A stretch of 64,000 bases of DNA, from NCBI GenBank assembly GCA_019634915.1, contig JAHCAN010000003.1:62001-126000 (forward strand), read 5' to 3'. Positions 53,400 through 62,391 of the stretch are shown one piece after another; the first letter of the stretch is position 1, and each line of letters opens with the position of its first letter. Under the pieces are notes generated by a model that made no database searches, had not been told where the DNA came from, and saw only the letters and a program-made list of their open reading frames with translations. Origin of the DNA: Steroidobacteraceae bacterium (GTDB taxonomy: Bacteria > Pseudomonadota > Gammaproteobacteria > Steroidobacterales > Steroidobacteraceae). The position numbers and the translations under genes are program-made.

Positions 53400-54255
53400 C
53401 ACGCCGGTGATCGTGGCGCGCGAGCTCGCCAAGTCCTACGGCAAGCTGCGCGCCCTCGACGGCGTCAGCTTCACGGTCGGCGCGGGGCGCATCGTCGGGC
53501 TGATCGGTCCGAACGGCGCCGGCAAGACCACCGCGCTGAAGTCCATCCTCGGCCTGACCCCGTTCGACGGCCAGCTGTCCGTGCTCGGGCGCGATCCGGC
53601 AGGCTCGCGCGGCGCGCTGATGCAGGACGTGTGCTTCATCGCCGACGTCGCGGTGCTGCCGAAATGGCTGCGCGTCACGCAGGCCCTCGATTACGTCGCC
53701 GGCGTGCATCCGCGCTTCGATCGCGCGCGCGCCGAGCAATTCCTGAAGACCACCGACATCCGCATGAAGAGCCGCGTGCGCGAGCTCTCCAGGGGCATGG
53801 TCACCCAGCTGCACCTCGCGCTGATCCTCGCGATCGATGCGCGCCTGCTGGTGCTAGATGAGCCGACGCTCGGCCTCGACCTGCTCTTCCGTCGCCAGTT
53901 CTACGACACGCTGGTGAACGACTATTTCGACAAGGACCGCACCATCGTGCTGACGACCCACCAGGTCGAGGAGATCGAGAACCTGCTGACCGACGTGATC
54001 TTCATCCAGCACGGCAGGATCGTGCTCGACAGCGCCGTCGAATCGCTCGGCGGGCGCTACCGGCAGCTGATCTGTGCGCCTGACCAGCTCGAGCGCGCGC
54101 GGGCACTGCAGCCGTTCTACACGCGCGAAGTGTTCGGCCGCACCGCGCTGTTCTTCGAGGGCCGTGACGACGCCGAGCTCGCAAAATACGGCGAGCTGCG
54201 CACGCCGTCGATCGCTGACCTGTTCGTCGCCAAGATGCAGGGAGCCGCGTCATGA
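53383..54255 (+). CDS. ABC exporter ATP-binding subunit
   Basis: 290 residues. Walker A GLIGPNGAGKTTALKS, signature VRELSRGMVTQLHLALILA (LSRGM in place of LSGGQ), Walker B ARLLVLDEPTLGLDLL, switch His in TTHQVEEIE. CcmA/YhcH-type. Drives export with the permease whose gene overlaps it by four bases. Confidence 0.93.
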   Translation: MTSTSDTPVIVARELAKSYGKLRALDGVSFTVGAGRIVGLIGPNGAGKTTALKSILGLTPFDGQLSVLGRDPAGSRGALMQDVCFIADVAVLPKWLRVTQALDYVAGVHPRFDRARAEQFLKTTDIRMKSRVRELSRGMVTQLHLALILAIDARLLVLDEPTLGLDLLFRRQFYDTLVNDYFDKDRTIVLTTHQVEEIENLLTDVIFIQHGRIVLDSAVESLGGRYRQLICAPDQLERARALQPFYTREVFGRTALFFEGRDDAELAKYGELRTPSIADLFVAKMQGAAS

Positions 54256-55139
54256 AGGCTTGGCAGGTACTCGTGCGGCGGGAATTCTGGGAGCACCGCG
54301 CGCTGTGGTTCGCGCCGCTCGCGATGAGCGTGCTGTGGATCGTGATCGTCGCGTTCTTCAGGATCCAGATGGGGAGCAGCCAGGCGCTGACCGTCATGCA
54401 GGGGCGCGCGATCGTCAACGTGATCGGCTGGGGCATGAGCGTCGCGACACTGCTGGTCGTCACGATCGTCGTGACCTTCTACCTGCTCGATGCACTCTAC
54501 GCGGAGCGGCGCGACCGCTCGATCCTGTTCTGGAAATCGCTGCCGGTGTCGGATTCCGCCACGGTGCTCGCGAAATTCCTGGTCGCGATGGTGATCGTGC
54601 CGCTCGGCGCGTTCCTCGCCGTCGCGGTCACCGACCTCGCCGTGCGCGCGATCATCGCGGCGCGTGGCGGCGCGGGCCTCGCGATGGAGCAGGCCTCGCT
54701 GTGGGACGGACGCATGTGGTGGCAGGCGCAGGTGCTGCTGCTGATCGGCGTCGTCGCCTCGATGCTCTGGTATGCGCCGCTCGCAGCCTACCTGCTGGTC
54801 GTCTCGGCCTGGGCGCGGCGCAGCGTGACGCTGTGGGCGGTATTGCCGCCGCTCGTGCTGGTGATCGTCGAGCGCATCGCGCTGCAGACCAGCCATGTCT
54901 GGGAATTCCTCGCCGACCGGCTCTCGCCCGCCGTGCCGATCATGCGCGGCATCGACGCGCACCTGGCCGAGGGCACGATCAGCATCGACCGCAACGAGAT
55001 CGTCGTGCCGGGCGCGCTGCTGCAGCAGGTCGACATCGGGGCGATCTTCCTGAATGCGCCGATGCTGCTCGGGCTCGTCGCGGCGGTCGTGCTGCTCGTC
55101 ATCGCGATCCGCCTGCGGCGCTATCGCGACGACACCTGA
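54252..55139 (+). CDS. ABC-2 type exporter permease
   Basis: 295 residues with six membrane segments: MSVLWIVIVAFF, SVATLLVVTIVVTFYLLDAL, FLVAMVIVPLGAFLAVAV and more. YtrC/YhcI-like ABC-2 permease. The FYLLDALYAERRDRSILFWKSLPVSD loop after the second helix is usual for such proteins in GntR-linked operons. Substrate unknown; a role in antimicrobial or lipid export is guessed from the family. ATGA overlap with the ATPase gene. Ends 12 bases before the convergent purT stop. Confidence 0.88.
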   Translation: MKAWQVLVRREFWEHRALWFAPLAMSVLWIVIVAFFRIQMGSSQALTVMQGRAIVNVIGWGMSVATLLVVTIVVTFYLLDALYAERRDRSILFWKSLPVSDSATVLAKFLVAMVIVPLGAFLAVAVTDLAVRAIIAARGGAGLAMEQASLWDGRMWWQAQVLLLIGVVASMLWYAPLAAYLLVVSAWARRSVTLWAVLPPLVLVIVERIALQTSHVWEFLADRLSPAVPIMRGIDAHLAEGTISIDRNEIVVPGALLQQVDIGAIFLNAPMLLGLVAAVVLLVIAIRLRRYRDDT

Positions 55140-55151
55140 CGCGCGGGCGCG

Positions 55152-56342
55152 CTACGCCAACTGCGCTCCGGCGACGATCGTCGCCGCGGCCGCCCGCGCC
55201 GTCGCGCGCGCCGCGTCGATCGACTCCGCGCGCGCGAGCGCGACCCCCATGCGCCGATGGCCATGCACCTCGGGCTTGCCGAACAGGCGCAGCGCCGTGT
55301 CGGGCGCGGCGAGCGCGGCCTCGGTGCCGGTGTAGCGGATGTCGCGGCTGTCGCCCTCCAGCAGGATCGCGGCGGAGGCGGATGGGCCGTGCTGCGCGAT
55401 GTTCGGGATCGGCAGGCCGAGGATCGCGCGCACGTGCAGCGCGAACTGCGACAGGTCCTGCGAGATCATCGTCACCATGCCGGTGTCGTGCGGCCGCGGC
55501 GAGACTTCGCTGAACCAGACCTCGTCGCCGCGCACGAACAGCTCGACGCCGAAGATGCCGCGCCCGCCGAGCGCATCGGTCACGGCGCGGGCGATCTGCC
55601 GTGCGCGTTCGAGCGCGAGCGCGCTCATCGGATGCGGCTGCCAGGATTCCACATAGTCGCCGTCGACCTGCCGGTGGCCGATCGGCGCGCAGAAGCCGGT
55701 GCCGCCGGCGTGGCGGATCGTCAGCAGCGTGATCTCGTAGTCGAAATCGACGAAGCCCTCGACGATCACGCGGCCGGCGCCGGCGCGCCCGCCGGTCTGC
55801 GCGTAATGCCACGCGGCGTCGATGTCCGCCGCCGTGCGCACGAGGCTCTGGCCCTTGCCCGAGCTCGACATCACCGGCTTCACGACGCAGGGCAGGCCGA
55901 TCTCCGCGACGGCCGCGCGGTACTCCGCCTCGCCGTCGGCGAAGCGGAACGCGGAGGTCGCGAGCCCGAGCTGCCCGGCCGCGAGGCGCCGGATGCCCTC
56001 CCGGTTCATCGTCAGATGCGCGGCGCGCGCGGACGGGATGATCGTGACGCCCTCCGCCTCGAGTGCGACCAATTCGGCCGTCGCGATCGCCTCGATCTCG
56101 GGCACGACGAAGGCCGGCCGTTCGCGCTCGATGACGGCGCGCAGCGCCTTCGGGTCGAGCATGTCGATCACGTGGTGCCGGTGCGCGACCTGCATCGCGG
56201 GCGCGCCGGCGTAGCGGTCGACGGCGATGACCTCGACGCCGAAGCGCTGGGTCTCGATCGTGACTTCCTTGCCGAGCTCGCCGGCGCCCAGCAGCAGCAA
56301 TCGGGTCGCGGACGCCGTACCGGGGGTGCCGAGGGCGGTCAT
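55152..56342 (-). CDS. purT: Formate-dependent phosphoribosylglycinamide formyltransferase
   Basis: 396 residues, standard for PurT. ATP-grasp enzyme: [84 protein letters not shown]. It formylates glycinamide ribonucleotide with formate and ATP in purine synthesis. Single gene, divergent from the mla operon across 49 bases. Confidence 0.95.
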   Translation of the reverse strand: MTALGTPGTASATRLLLLGAGELGKEVTIETQRFGVEVIAVDRYAGAPAMQVAHRHHVIDMLDPKALRAVIERERPAFVVPEIEAIATAELVALEAEGVTIIPSARAAHLTMNREGIRRLAAGQLGLATSAFRFADGEAEYRAAVAEIGLPCVVKPVMSSSGKGQSLVRTAADIDAAWHYAQTGGRAGAGRVIVEGFVDFDYEITLLTIRHAGGTGFCAPIGHRQVDGDYVESWQPHPMSALALERARQIARAVTDALGGRGIFGVELFVRGDEVWFSEVSPRPHDTGMVTMISQDLSQFALHVRAILGLPIPNIAQHGPSASAAILLEGDSRDIRYTGTEAALAAPDTALRLFGKPEVHGHRRMGVALARAESIDAARATARAAAATIVAGAQLA

Positions 56343-56391
56343 GCCGAGGATCCGTTCGTCATCCGGGCAGTTTGCCGGTTAGACTTTTCCG

Positions 56392-57516
56392 ATGCACCTG
56401 TCCGCCGAGCACCAAGACGGACGTCTGACGCTGCGCCTGCTCGGCGAATGGCGCGCGCTCGAGCTGCCGGCGATCCGGCAGGAACTCGCGGCGCTGCAGC
56501 CCGGCGCGGCACGCGAGATCCTGGTGGATGCCGGTGGCGCCGAGCGGCTGGACCTGTCGGGGGCCTGGCTGCTGCGCGAATTCCTGGCCCAGGCGGCCCG
56601 GGGCGGGGCGCGCCAGGTCAGCTTCGTCGGCGAGCCGCCCCCGCAACTTGCGCTGCTCGAGCGCACGCTGCGCGGGGACGCCGCGGGCGCGGCCGACAAG
56701 CCGGCCGGCGACGAGCAGGAACCCTCGCCGGTCGCCGCCGTGGGCCGCACGGCCGTCGGCCAGTGGCGCGGCGTGCGCGACGGCCTCGACTTCACCGGCC
56801 GGGTCACGATGCAGCTGCTGCGCGCCGGCCGCAGCCTGCGGCGCCTGCGCCTGACCTCGGTCACGCGCCACGTCTACGACACCGGCATCACCGCGATCCC
56901 GATCGTCTCGCTGATCGCGTTCCTGATCAGCGTGATCATCGCCTACATGAGCGCGCAGCAGCTGCGCAACTTCGGCGCCGAGGTCTATGTCGTCGATCTC
57001 GTCACGATCGGCGTGCTGCGCGAGCTCGGCGTGCTGCTGACCGCGATCATCGTCGCCGGCCGCTCGGGCAGCGCGTTCGCGGCGGAGATCGGCGCGATGA
57101 AGCTGAACGAGGAGGTCGACGCGCTGACCGCGACCGGCGTCGAGCCGATCGAGGTGCTGGTATTGCCGCGCATCCTCGGCCTGATGATCGCGCTGCCGCT
57201 GCTGACCGTGATCGCCGACGGTGTCGGTCTCGCCGGCGGCGCGCTGCTGTGCAAGGCGCTGCTCGACATGCCGATCGTGCAGTATTTCGCGCGCGTCGAC
57301 GCGGCCATTTCCTCGACGACTTTCTGGGCCGGTCTCGTCAAGGCGCCGGTGTTCGCGATCCTAATCGCGACCGCCGGTACTTACCGCGGATTGCAGGTGC
57401 GCGGCTCCTCGCGCGAGCTTGGCCGGCTCACGACGGTCGCGGTCGTGCAGGCGATCTTCCTCGTGATCCTCGCCGATGCGCTGTTCGCGGTGCTGTTCAT
57501 GGAGATCGACTTCTGA
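56392..57516 (+). CDS. MlaE-family lipid ABC permease fused to a STAS domain
   Basis: 374 residues. The first 95 or so form a STAS-like domain (LTLRLLGEWRALELPAIRQE, LDLSGAWLLREFL), the role filled by a separate MlaB in E. coli. A linker follows, then the MlaE permease (TGITAIPIVSLIAFLISVII, GRSGSAFAAEIGAMKLNEEVD, which includes the coupling E-A-loop). It forms the inner-membrane core of an MCE lipid transporter. TGATG overlap with the ATPase gene. Confidence 0.93.
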   Translation: MHLSAEHQDGRLTLRLLGEWRALELPAIRQELAALQPGAAREILVDAGGAERLDLSGAWLLREFLAQAARGGARQVSFVGEPPPQLALLERTLRGDAAGAADKPAGDEQEPSPVAAVGRTAVGQWRGVRDGLDFTGRVTMQLLRAGRSLRRLRLTSVTRHVYDTGITAIPIVSLIAFLISVIIAYMSAQQLRNFGAEVYVVDLVTIGVLRELGVLLTAIIVAGRSGSAFAAEIGAMKLNEEVDALTATGVEPIEVLVLPRILGLMIALPLLTVIADGVGLAGGALLCKALLDMPIVQYFARVDAAISSTTFWAGLVKAPVFAILIATAGTYRGLQVRGSSRELGRLTTVAVVQAIFLVILADALFAVLFMEIDF

Positions 57517-58280
57517 TGCGCGCGATGGTCGAAGCGACCGGCATCGTCAACCGCTTCGGCACGCAGGTCGTGCACGACGGGCTCGACATGGTCGCCTACG
57601 AGGGCGAGGTTTTCGGTATCGTCGGCGGCTCGGGCTCCGGCAAGTCCGTGCTGCTGCGCACGATCCTCGGCCTGCGCCGGCCGCAGGCGGGCGTCGTGAA
57701 GCTCGAGGGGCGCGACATCACGCACCTGTCGTGGGACGAACTGCGCGCCGCCAAGGCGGGCTACGGCGTGACCTTCCAGCAGGGCGCGCTGTACAGCTCG
57801 CTGACCGTGCTGCAGAACGTGCAGCTGCCGATGGTCGAGCACCTGCGGCTGCCGGCCGATGCGCTCGATGCGCTCGCGATGCTCAAGCTGCGCGTGGTCG
57901 GCCTGCCGGCCGACAGCGGCGCGAAATTCCCGTCGCAACTCTCGGGCGGCATGATCAAGCGCGCGGCGCTCGCCCGCGCGCTCGCGCTCGACCCGCAGCT
58001 GCTGCTGCTCGATGAGCCCACGGCCGGGCTCGACCCGATCAGCGCGGCCGCCTTCGACGAGCTGCTGATGACCCTGCAGCGCCAGCTGGCGCTCACCGTC
58101 GTGATGATCACCCACGATCTGGACACGATCTTCCGAACCTGCAATCGTGTCGGCGTGATCGTCGACCGGCGCATGATCAGCGGTTCCCTCGCGGAGATCG
58201 TGGACCACCCGCACCCGTGGATCCGCGAGTACTTCCACGGCGAGCGCGCGCTGCGTTTCGGAGCCGCCGATGGAGCGTGA
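57516..58280 (+). CDS. MlaF-family lipid ABC transporter ATPase
   Basis: 254 residues. Walker A GIVGGSGSGKSVLLRT, Q-loop TFQQGALYSSLTVLQNV, signature FPSQLSGGMIKRAALARALA, Walker B QLLLLDEPTAGLDPIS, and ITHDLDT. MlaF type, with the characteristic FQQGALF/YSSL loop. It powers lipid movement with the STAS-permease. The MCE gene starts inside its last codons (11-base overlap). Confidence 0.94.
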   Translation: MRAMVEATGIVNRFGTQVVHDGLDMVAYEGEVFGIVGGSGSGKSVLLRTILGLRRPQAGVVKLEGRDITHLSWDELRAAKAGYGVTFQQGALYSSLTVLQNVQLPMVEHLRLPADALDALAMLKLRVVGLPADSGAKFPSQLSGGMIKRAALARALALDPQLLLLDEPTAGLDPISAAAFDELLMTLQRQLALTVVMITHDLDTIFRTCNRVGVIVDRRMISGSLAEIVDHPHPWIREYFHGERALRFGAADGA

Positions 58281-59205
58281 AGCCAACTACACCGCCGTCG
58301 GCGCCTTCGTGCTGCTGATCACCGCGATGGCGGTGCTGTTCGTCTACTGGTATTCCGACAGCGCCGACCGGCGCGACTACACGCGCTACGAGATCTATTT
58401 CGACGGCAGCGTCAGCGGCCTGTCGCGCGGCTCGCCGGTGCGCTACCTCGGCGTCGACGTCGGCCGCGTCTACGCGATGCGCATCGACCGCCGCTCGAGC
58501 GCGCGCGTGCAGGTGATCGCCGACATCGACTCCGAGGCGCCGGTTTCGGCGCGCACCGTCGCGCAGCTCTCGCTGCAGGGCGTCACCGGGCTGCTGTACA
58601 TCGACCTGATCGAAAACCGCGGCAACCTCACGGTCGCCGAGCCGGTGGAGAGCGAGCGCTACCCGGTGATCGCCTCGTCGCGCTCGAATTTCGACCTGTT
58701 CCTGGCCTCGCTCCCGGAGCTGGTCGCAAAGGCCAACGACACGCTGATCCGCGTCAACACGATCCTCTCCGACGCCAACATCGCCGCGCTCACCAAGACG
58801 ATAGAGCGCATCGAGGGTGCGGCTACGCATCTGCCCGGCATGATGCAGAACGCCGAGGCGCTGGTCGCCGAGCTGCGCGGCTCGGCGAAGGACTTCGGCG
58901 CGACGATGGTCGCGCTGCGCCAGGTGTCCGAGCGCTCGGGGCCCGACGTCACCGAGGCGCTCGCCAAACTGCGCGCCGCGTCGGCGCATCTCGCCAGCGC
59001 CTCGGCCGGCCTCGACCGCTTCATCAGCGAGAACGAGCGCGAGCTGCGCAGCTTCGCGCGCGACGGCCTGCCCGAGGTCGAGCGGCTGCTGCAGGATGCG
59101 CGCTCCGCGGCGGCCGAGTTCCGCGACCTCTCGCGCCAGCTGCGCGAGGATCCGGGCCGCCTGATCTACGAAAGCAATTACTTCGGCGTGGAGATACCGC
59201 AGTGA
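58270..59205 (+). CDS. MCE (MlaD-like) lipid-binding protein
   Basis: 311 residues. One N-terminal membrane helix (YTAVGAFVLLITAMAVLFVYW), one MCE domain at about 38-120 (YEIYFDGSVSGLSRGSPVRY, LGVDVGRV, LSLQGVTGLLYIDL), then a long helical region to the end. MCE rings form a tunnel for phospholipids in the periplasm. Longer than MlaD of E. coli (183), because of the helical tail, as in PqiB- or YrbD-long types. Third gene of the operon. Confidence 0.92.
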   Translation: MEREANYTAVGAFVLLITAMAVLFVYWYSDSADRRDYTRYEIYFDGSVSGLSRGSPVRYLGVDVGRVYAMRIDRRSSARVQVIADIDSEAPVSARTVAQLSLQGVTGLLYIDLIENRGNLTVAEPVESERYPVIASSRSNFDLFLASLPELVAKANDTLIRVNTILSDANIAALTKTIERIEGAATHLPGMMQNAEALVAELRGSAKDFGATMVALRQVSERSGPDVTEALAKLRAASAHLASASAGLDRFISENERELRSFARDGLPEVERLLQDARSAAAEFRDLSRQLREDPGRLIYESNYFGVEIPQ

Positions 59206-59840
59206 CTGTCATCCGCCGGCTCGCGATGCCGTGCGCGCTCGCCCTGCTCGCGGGCTGCAGCGGCACGTTCACGTCGAAGGCGCCCGTGTCGCGCGCCTAC
59301 ATCCTGCGCCCGGCGGCGGTCGTGCCGGCCGCAGCGGGGCCGGCGTTCGCGGGCAGCCTGCGCGTGCAGCGTCCGAACCCCGGGCCGGGCTTCGAGACCG
59401 ACCGCATCCTGCTGCTGCGCGCCGACCGCCAGCTCGATTTCTATGCGACCGGCCACTGGGCCGGGCCGATTCCCGACATGGTCGGCGCGCTCGCGCTCGA
59501 AACGCTGCGCCGCGCGACGCTGTTCGATGCCGTGTACGGCGAGGGCACGCCGATGCGTGCCGATTACTTCCTGCAGATCCAGGTGCGTGACTTCACGGCC
59601 GAGTACACCGACGGCCGCGCCGCGCCGGCCGCGCATGTGGTGCTCGACTGCACGCTCGGCCGGCGCCTCGATCGCACCGTGGTGACCACGTTCACGGCCG
59701 AAGGCGTGGCGCCCGCGGCCGAGAATCGCATGGCAGAAGTCGTGATCGCCTACGAATCGGCGCTGCAGCAGGCGCTCACCTCGGTGGCCGGAACGCTCGG
59801 CGCGGCGGCCACCGCTGCGACCGCGGCGGCGGCCCCGTAG
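59202..59840 (+). CDS. ABC-type transport auxiliary lipoprotein (PqiC-like)
   Basis: 212 residues from a GTG overlapping the MCE stop. Lipobox LLAGCSG with Cys19 as lipid site. The DUF330-type fold follows (APVSRAYILRP, LRVQRPNPGPGFETDRILLLR, FYATGHWAGPIPDMVGAL). These lipoproteins link an MCE system to the outer membrane. An Ala-rich tail ends the protein. Last gene of the mla-like operon; no mlaC or mlaA is present. Confidence 0.9.
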   Translation: MTVIRRLAMPCALALLAGCSGTFTSKAPVSRAYILRPAAVVPAAAGPAFAGSLRVQRPNPGPGFETDRILLLRADRQLDFYATGHWAGPIPDMVGALALETLRRATLFDAVYGEGTPMRADYFLQIQVRDFTAEYTDGRAAPAAHVVLDCTLGRRLDRTVVTTFTAEGVAPAAENRMAEVVIAYESALQQALTSVAGTLGAAATAATAAAAP

Positions 59841-59865
59841 AGCCGCCGCCGCTACTGCGCAAACG

Positions 59866-62268
59866 TCAGAAGTTGTAGTTCAGGCTCACCCCGTACGTGC
59901 GCGGCACGTTCGTCAGGTAGCCCACCCGCGCGCTGCGGCCGCGCTCGCGATCGATCGACAGCAGCGCGCGCTCGTCCCACAGGTTGTTGACGTAGGCCGC
60001 CGCCTCCCATTTGCTGCCGCGCAGCCCGAAGCGCAGGTTGCCGAGCTCATACGACGGCAGCTCGGCCGCGAACGCGAACGAGGTGATCGTCGGGTCGCCG
60101 AACGGGATGAAGCGCGCCGAGCCCGGCGGTCCGCCGGTCGCGATCAGGCCGAAGTTCGGCTCCTGGTCCGCGAGCTGCGTGTACGAGGAGCCGACGTGCT
60201 GGTACGTGAAGGTCACGTAGCTGTCGAGCGTCGTCGACCAGGCCCACGAGTAGGTGGCGCTCGCCGCGGCCTGGAACTCCGGCGCCGTCGGCAGGCGATT
60301 GCCCTTGCGGATGCCGGCGATCGGATTGCCCACCGTGTCGGTCTGTGACTTCGTGATCTCGGAGTTCGCATAGGTCGCCGAAATGCCGAAGTCCCAGTGC
60401 TCGTTCGGCCGTGCGAAGAGTTCGATCTCGCCGCCGACCGAGCGCGCCTGCGCGTTCAGGATGATGCGCGACGAGCACGAGCCGGCATCGGCGATCACCT
60501 GCAGGCCGTCGATGTCGGTGTAGAACGCCGCGGCGTTGAACTGCACGCGCCCGTCGGCGAGCGTGGTCTTCAGGCCGAGCTCGTAGTTCTGCGTCTTCTC
60601 GTCGTCCCAGGTCGGGTGGCCGCCGTAGACGTCGATGTCGTTGCCCTGGCACAGCGTGACGTTCAGCGGATCGTTGATGCCGCCGAGGCGGAAGCCGCGC
60701 GAATACTGCGCGGTGACGAGCACGTCGCTGTTCGGCCGGAACGCGAGGATCGCGCGCGGCGAGAAGCCGTCCGAGCTGGTCGAGCCCGGTTCGTCCGTGT
60801 AACCCATGTCGGCGAACACGCCGGCGAAGGTCAGCAGCCGGTCCTCGTCGAAGTCGTAGTAGCGCAGGCCGCCGGTCAGGCTCCATTGGTCGTTGAAGCG
60901 CCAGGTGCCTTCGCCGAACAGCGCGAACTGCTTGAAGTCGTAGGTGAGGTGCGAGAAGTACGGCGTGTCGGGCGGCGCGTTGAAGTCGGCGCTGGTCGCG
61001 CCGAAACGGCGCGTCAGGATCGCGTCGTAACCCGGTGTCGGCAGGTCCTGCCCGTAGGTGCGATCGACCTGCTGGTAGAAGCCGCCGATCAGCCACCGGA
61101 ACTGCCCGTCGCCGTTCGACGCGAGCCGCAGCTCCTGGCTGAACGCCTCGAGCTTCGTCGTGTCGATCAGCGGCGAATCGAGACGCACTTCCGCCGGGAA
61201 ATAGCCGCTCGGCTGGCCGAAGGTGAGATCGAAGGTCACGCTGCCGGTCAGCTGGCTCGCGTCGCGCGTCACCTTGACCTCGCGGTCGGTGTACGAACTG
61301 ACCGACGTGAGTGTGGCGCCGCCGAAGTCGTAGTCGATCGTCAGGTCGGCGAGCGTGAAGTCGTCGTCGAGCCCCTCGCGCAGCTGCGTGACCTGGCCGC
61401 GCTCGCCGGGATCCACCGGCGGCTCGCTGGTCGTGTACGGATTGCCGAGGATGCTGTAGACGTCGACGCGCGGGAAGCCGTCGGTCTCGAGCTTCTGGTA
61501 GACCAGGCGTGGCGTGATGCGCAGGCTGTCGTTCGGCGCGAACAGCAGCGCGAGACGCCCGCCGGTCTTCTCGCCGCCGTTGACGTCGCGGCGCACACCG
61601 CGGCCGGGGTAGTACGAATCGATGAACCCGGCGAGCTCGTCGTAGTAGCCGGTCGCGCGCAGCGCGACCTTGTCGCCGAGCGGCAGGTTCACGGCGGCCT
61701 TGATGCTGCCGCCGAAGTCGCTGTCGGTGCCCTCGTGGCCGCCCAATTGCAAAGCGCCTTCCATCGTGCCGAGCTTCGGCTGCGCGGTGATGTAGCGCAC
61801 CGTGCCCGACGACGATCCGGCGCCGAACAGCGTGCCCTGCGGACCGCGCAGCACCTCGAAGCGCTCGAGGTCGAACAGATCGAGGTCGGGCGTGAACAGC
61901 GCGACCGAAATCGGCGACTCGTCGAGATAGATGCCGACCGATTCCTTGACGCCCGCCTGGTCGCGCACCACCTGGCCGGCGCTGATGCCGCGGATCGCGA
62001 CCTGGCTTTGCCCGGGGCCGAGATCGGTGATCGCGAGGCCGGGCACGTTGCGGGCAAGGTCGACGATGTTGCTCGAACCGGACCTCTGCATGTTCTCGCT
62101 GGTTACCGCGACCACCGAGAACGGCACGTCCTGCAGGGATTCGCTGCGCTTCTGCGCGGTGACCACGACTTCCTCGAGGGCCATGGTCCGGGTTGGGGGT
62201 TCCTGGGCGTGGAGCAGTGCTGGCAACGAGGCCAGCGCGGCAATAGCCGCCAGTCTTCGCGTCCGCAT
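59866..62268 (-). CDS. TonB-dependent outer-membrane receptor
   Basis: 800 residues. Signal peptide (LAAIAALASLPALLHAQ), TonB-box-like LEEVVVTAQKRSE, plug (DVPFSVVAVTSENM, VAIRGISAGQ, VGIYLDESPISV, LERFEVLRGPQGTLFGAGSS, SGTVRYITAQ), barrel ending YGVSLNYNF. An AAGGAGGA site stands three to four bases before the ATG at 62268. It lies divergent from the flavoprotein oxidase gene across 123 bases; the two may handle one substrate, perhaps an N-methylated or amine-bearing molecule. A frame extending to 63546 crosses the oxidase gene and is not coding. Confidence 0.93.
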   Translation of the reverse strand: MRTRRLAAIAALASLPALLHAQEPPTRTMALEEVVVTAQKRSESLQDVPFSVVAVTSENMQRSGSSNIVDLARNVPGLAITDLGPGQSQVAIRGISAGQVVRDQAGVKESVGIYLDESPISVALFTPDLDLFDLERFEVLRGPQGTLFGAGSSSGTVRYITAQPKLGTMEGALQLGGHEGTDSDFGGSIKAAVNLPLGDKVALRATGYYDELAGFIDSYYPGRGVRRDVNGGEKTGGRLALLFAPNDSLRITPRLVYQKLETDGFPRVDVYSILGNPYTTSEPPVDPGERGQVTQLREGLDDDFTLADLTIDYDFGGATLTSVSSYTDREVKVTRDASQLTGSVTFDLTFGQPSGYFPAEVRLDSPLIDTTKLEAFSQELRLASNGDGQFRWLIGGFYQQVDRTYGQDLPTPGYDAILTRRFGATSADFNAPPDTPYFSHLTYDFKQFALFGEGTWRFNDQWSLTGGLRYYDFDEDRLLTFAGVFADMGYTDEPGSTSSDGFSPRAILAFRPNSDVLVTAQYSRGFRLGGINDPLNVTLCQGNDIDVYGGHPTWDDEKTQNYELGLKTTLADGRVQFNAAAFYTDIDGLQVIADAGSCSSRIILNAQARSVGGEIELFARPNEHWDFGISATYANSEITKSQTDTVGNPIAGIRKGNRLPTAPEFQAAASATYSWAWSTTLDSYVTFTYQHVGSSYTQLADQEPNFGLIATGGPPGSARFIPFGDPTITSFAFAAELPSYELGNLRFGLRGSKWEAAAYVNNLWDERALLSIDRERGRSARVGYLTNVPRTYGVSLNYNF

Positions 62269-62391
62269 GATTCCTCCTTGATGCGCGGGCCGCGGGAGCG
62301 ACCCGCTGTTGCATTTACGCGTCGCAGGATAGTGCGCCAATAGGGGTATCTTTGGAAGACCCACAGCGACCGGCCGGCAGGAGTGCAGGGC

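Noticed and set aside
60397-62343. A 648-codon plus-strand frame opposite the third TonB receptor
   Set aside because: Shadow of the receptor gene; no start site or domain.
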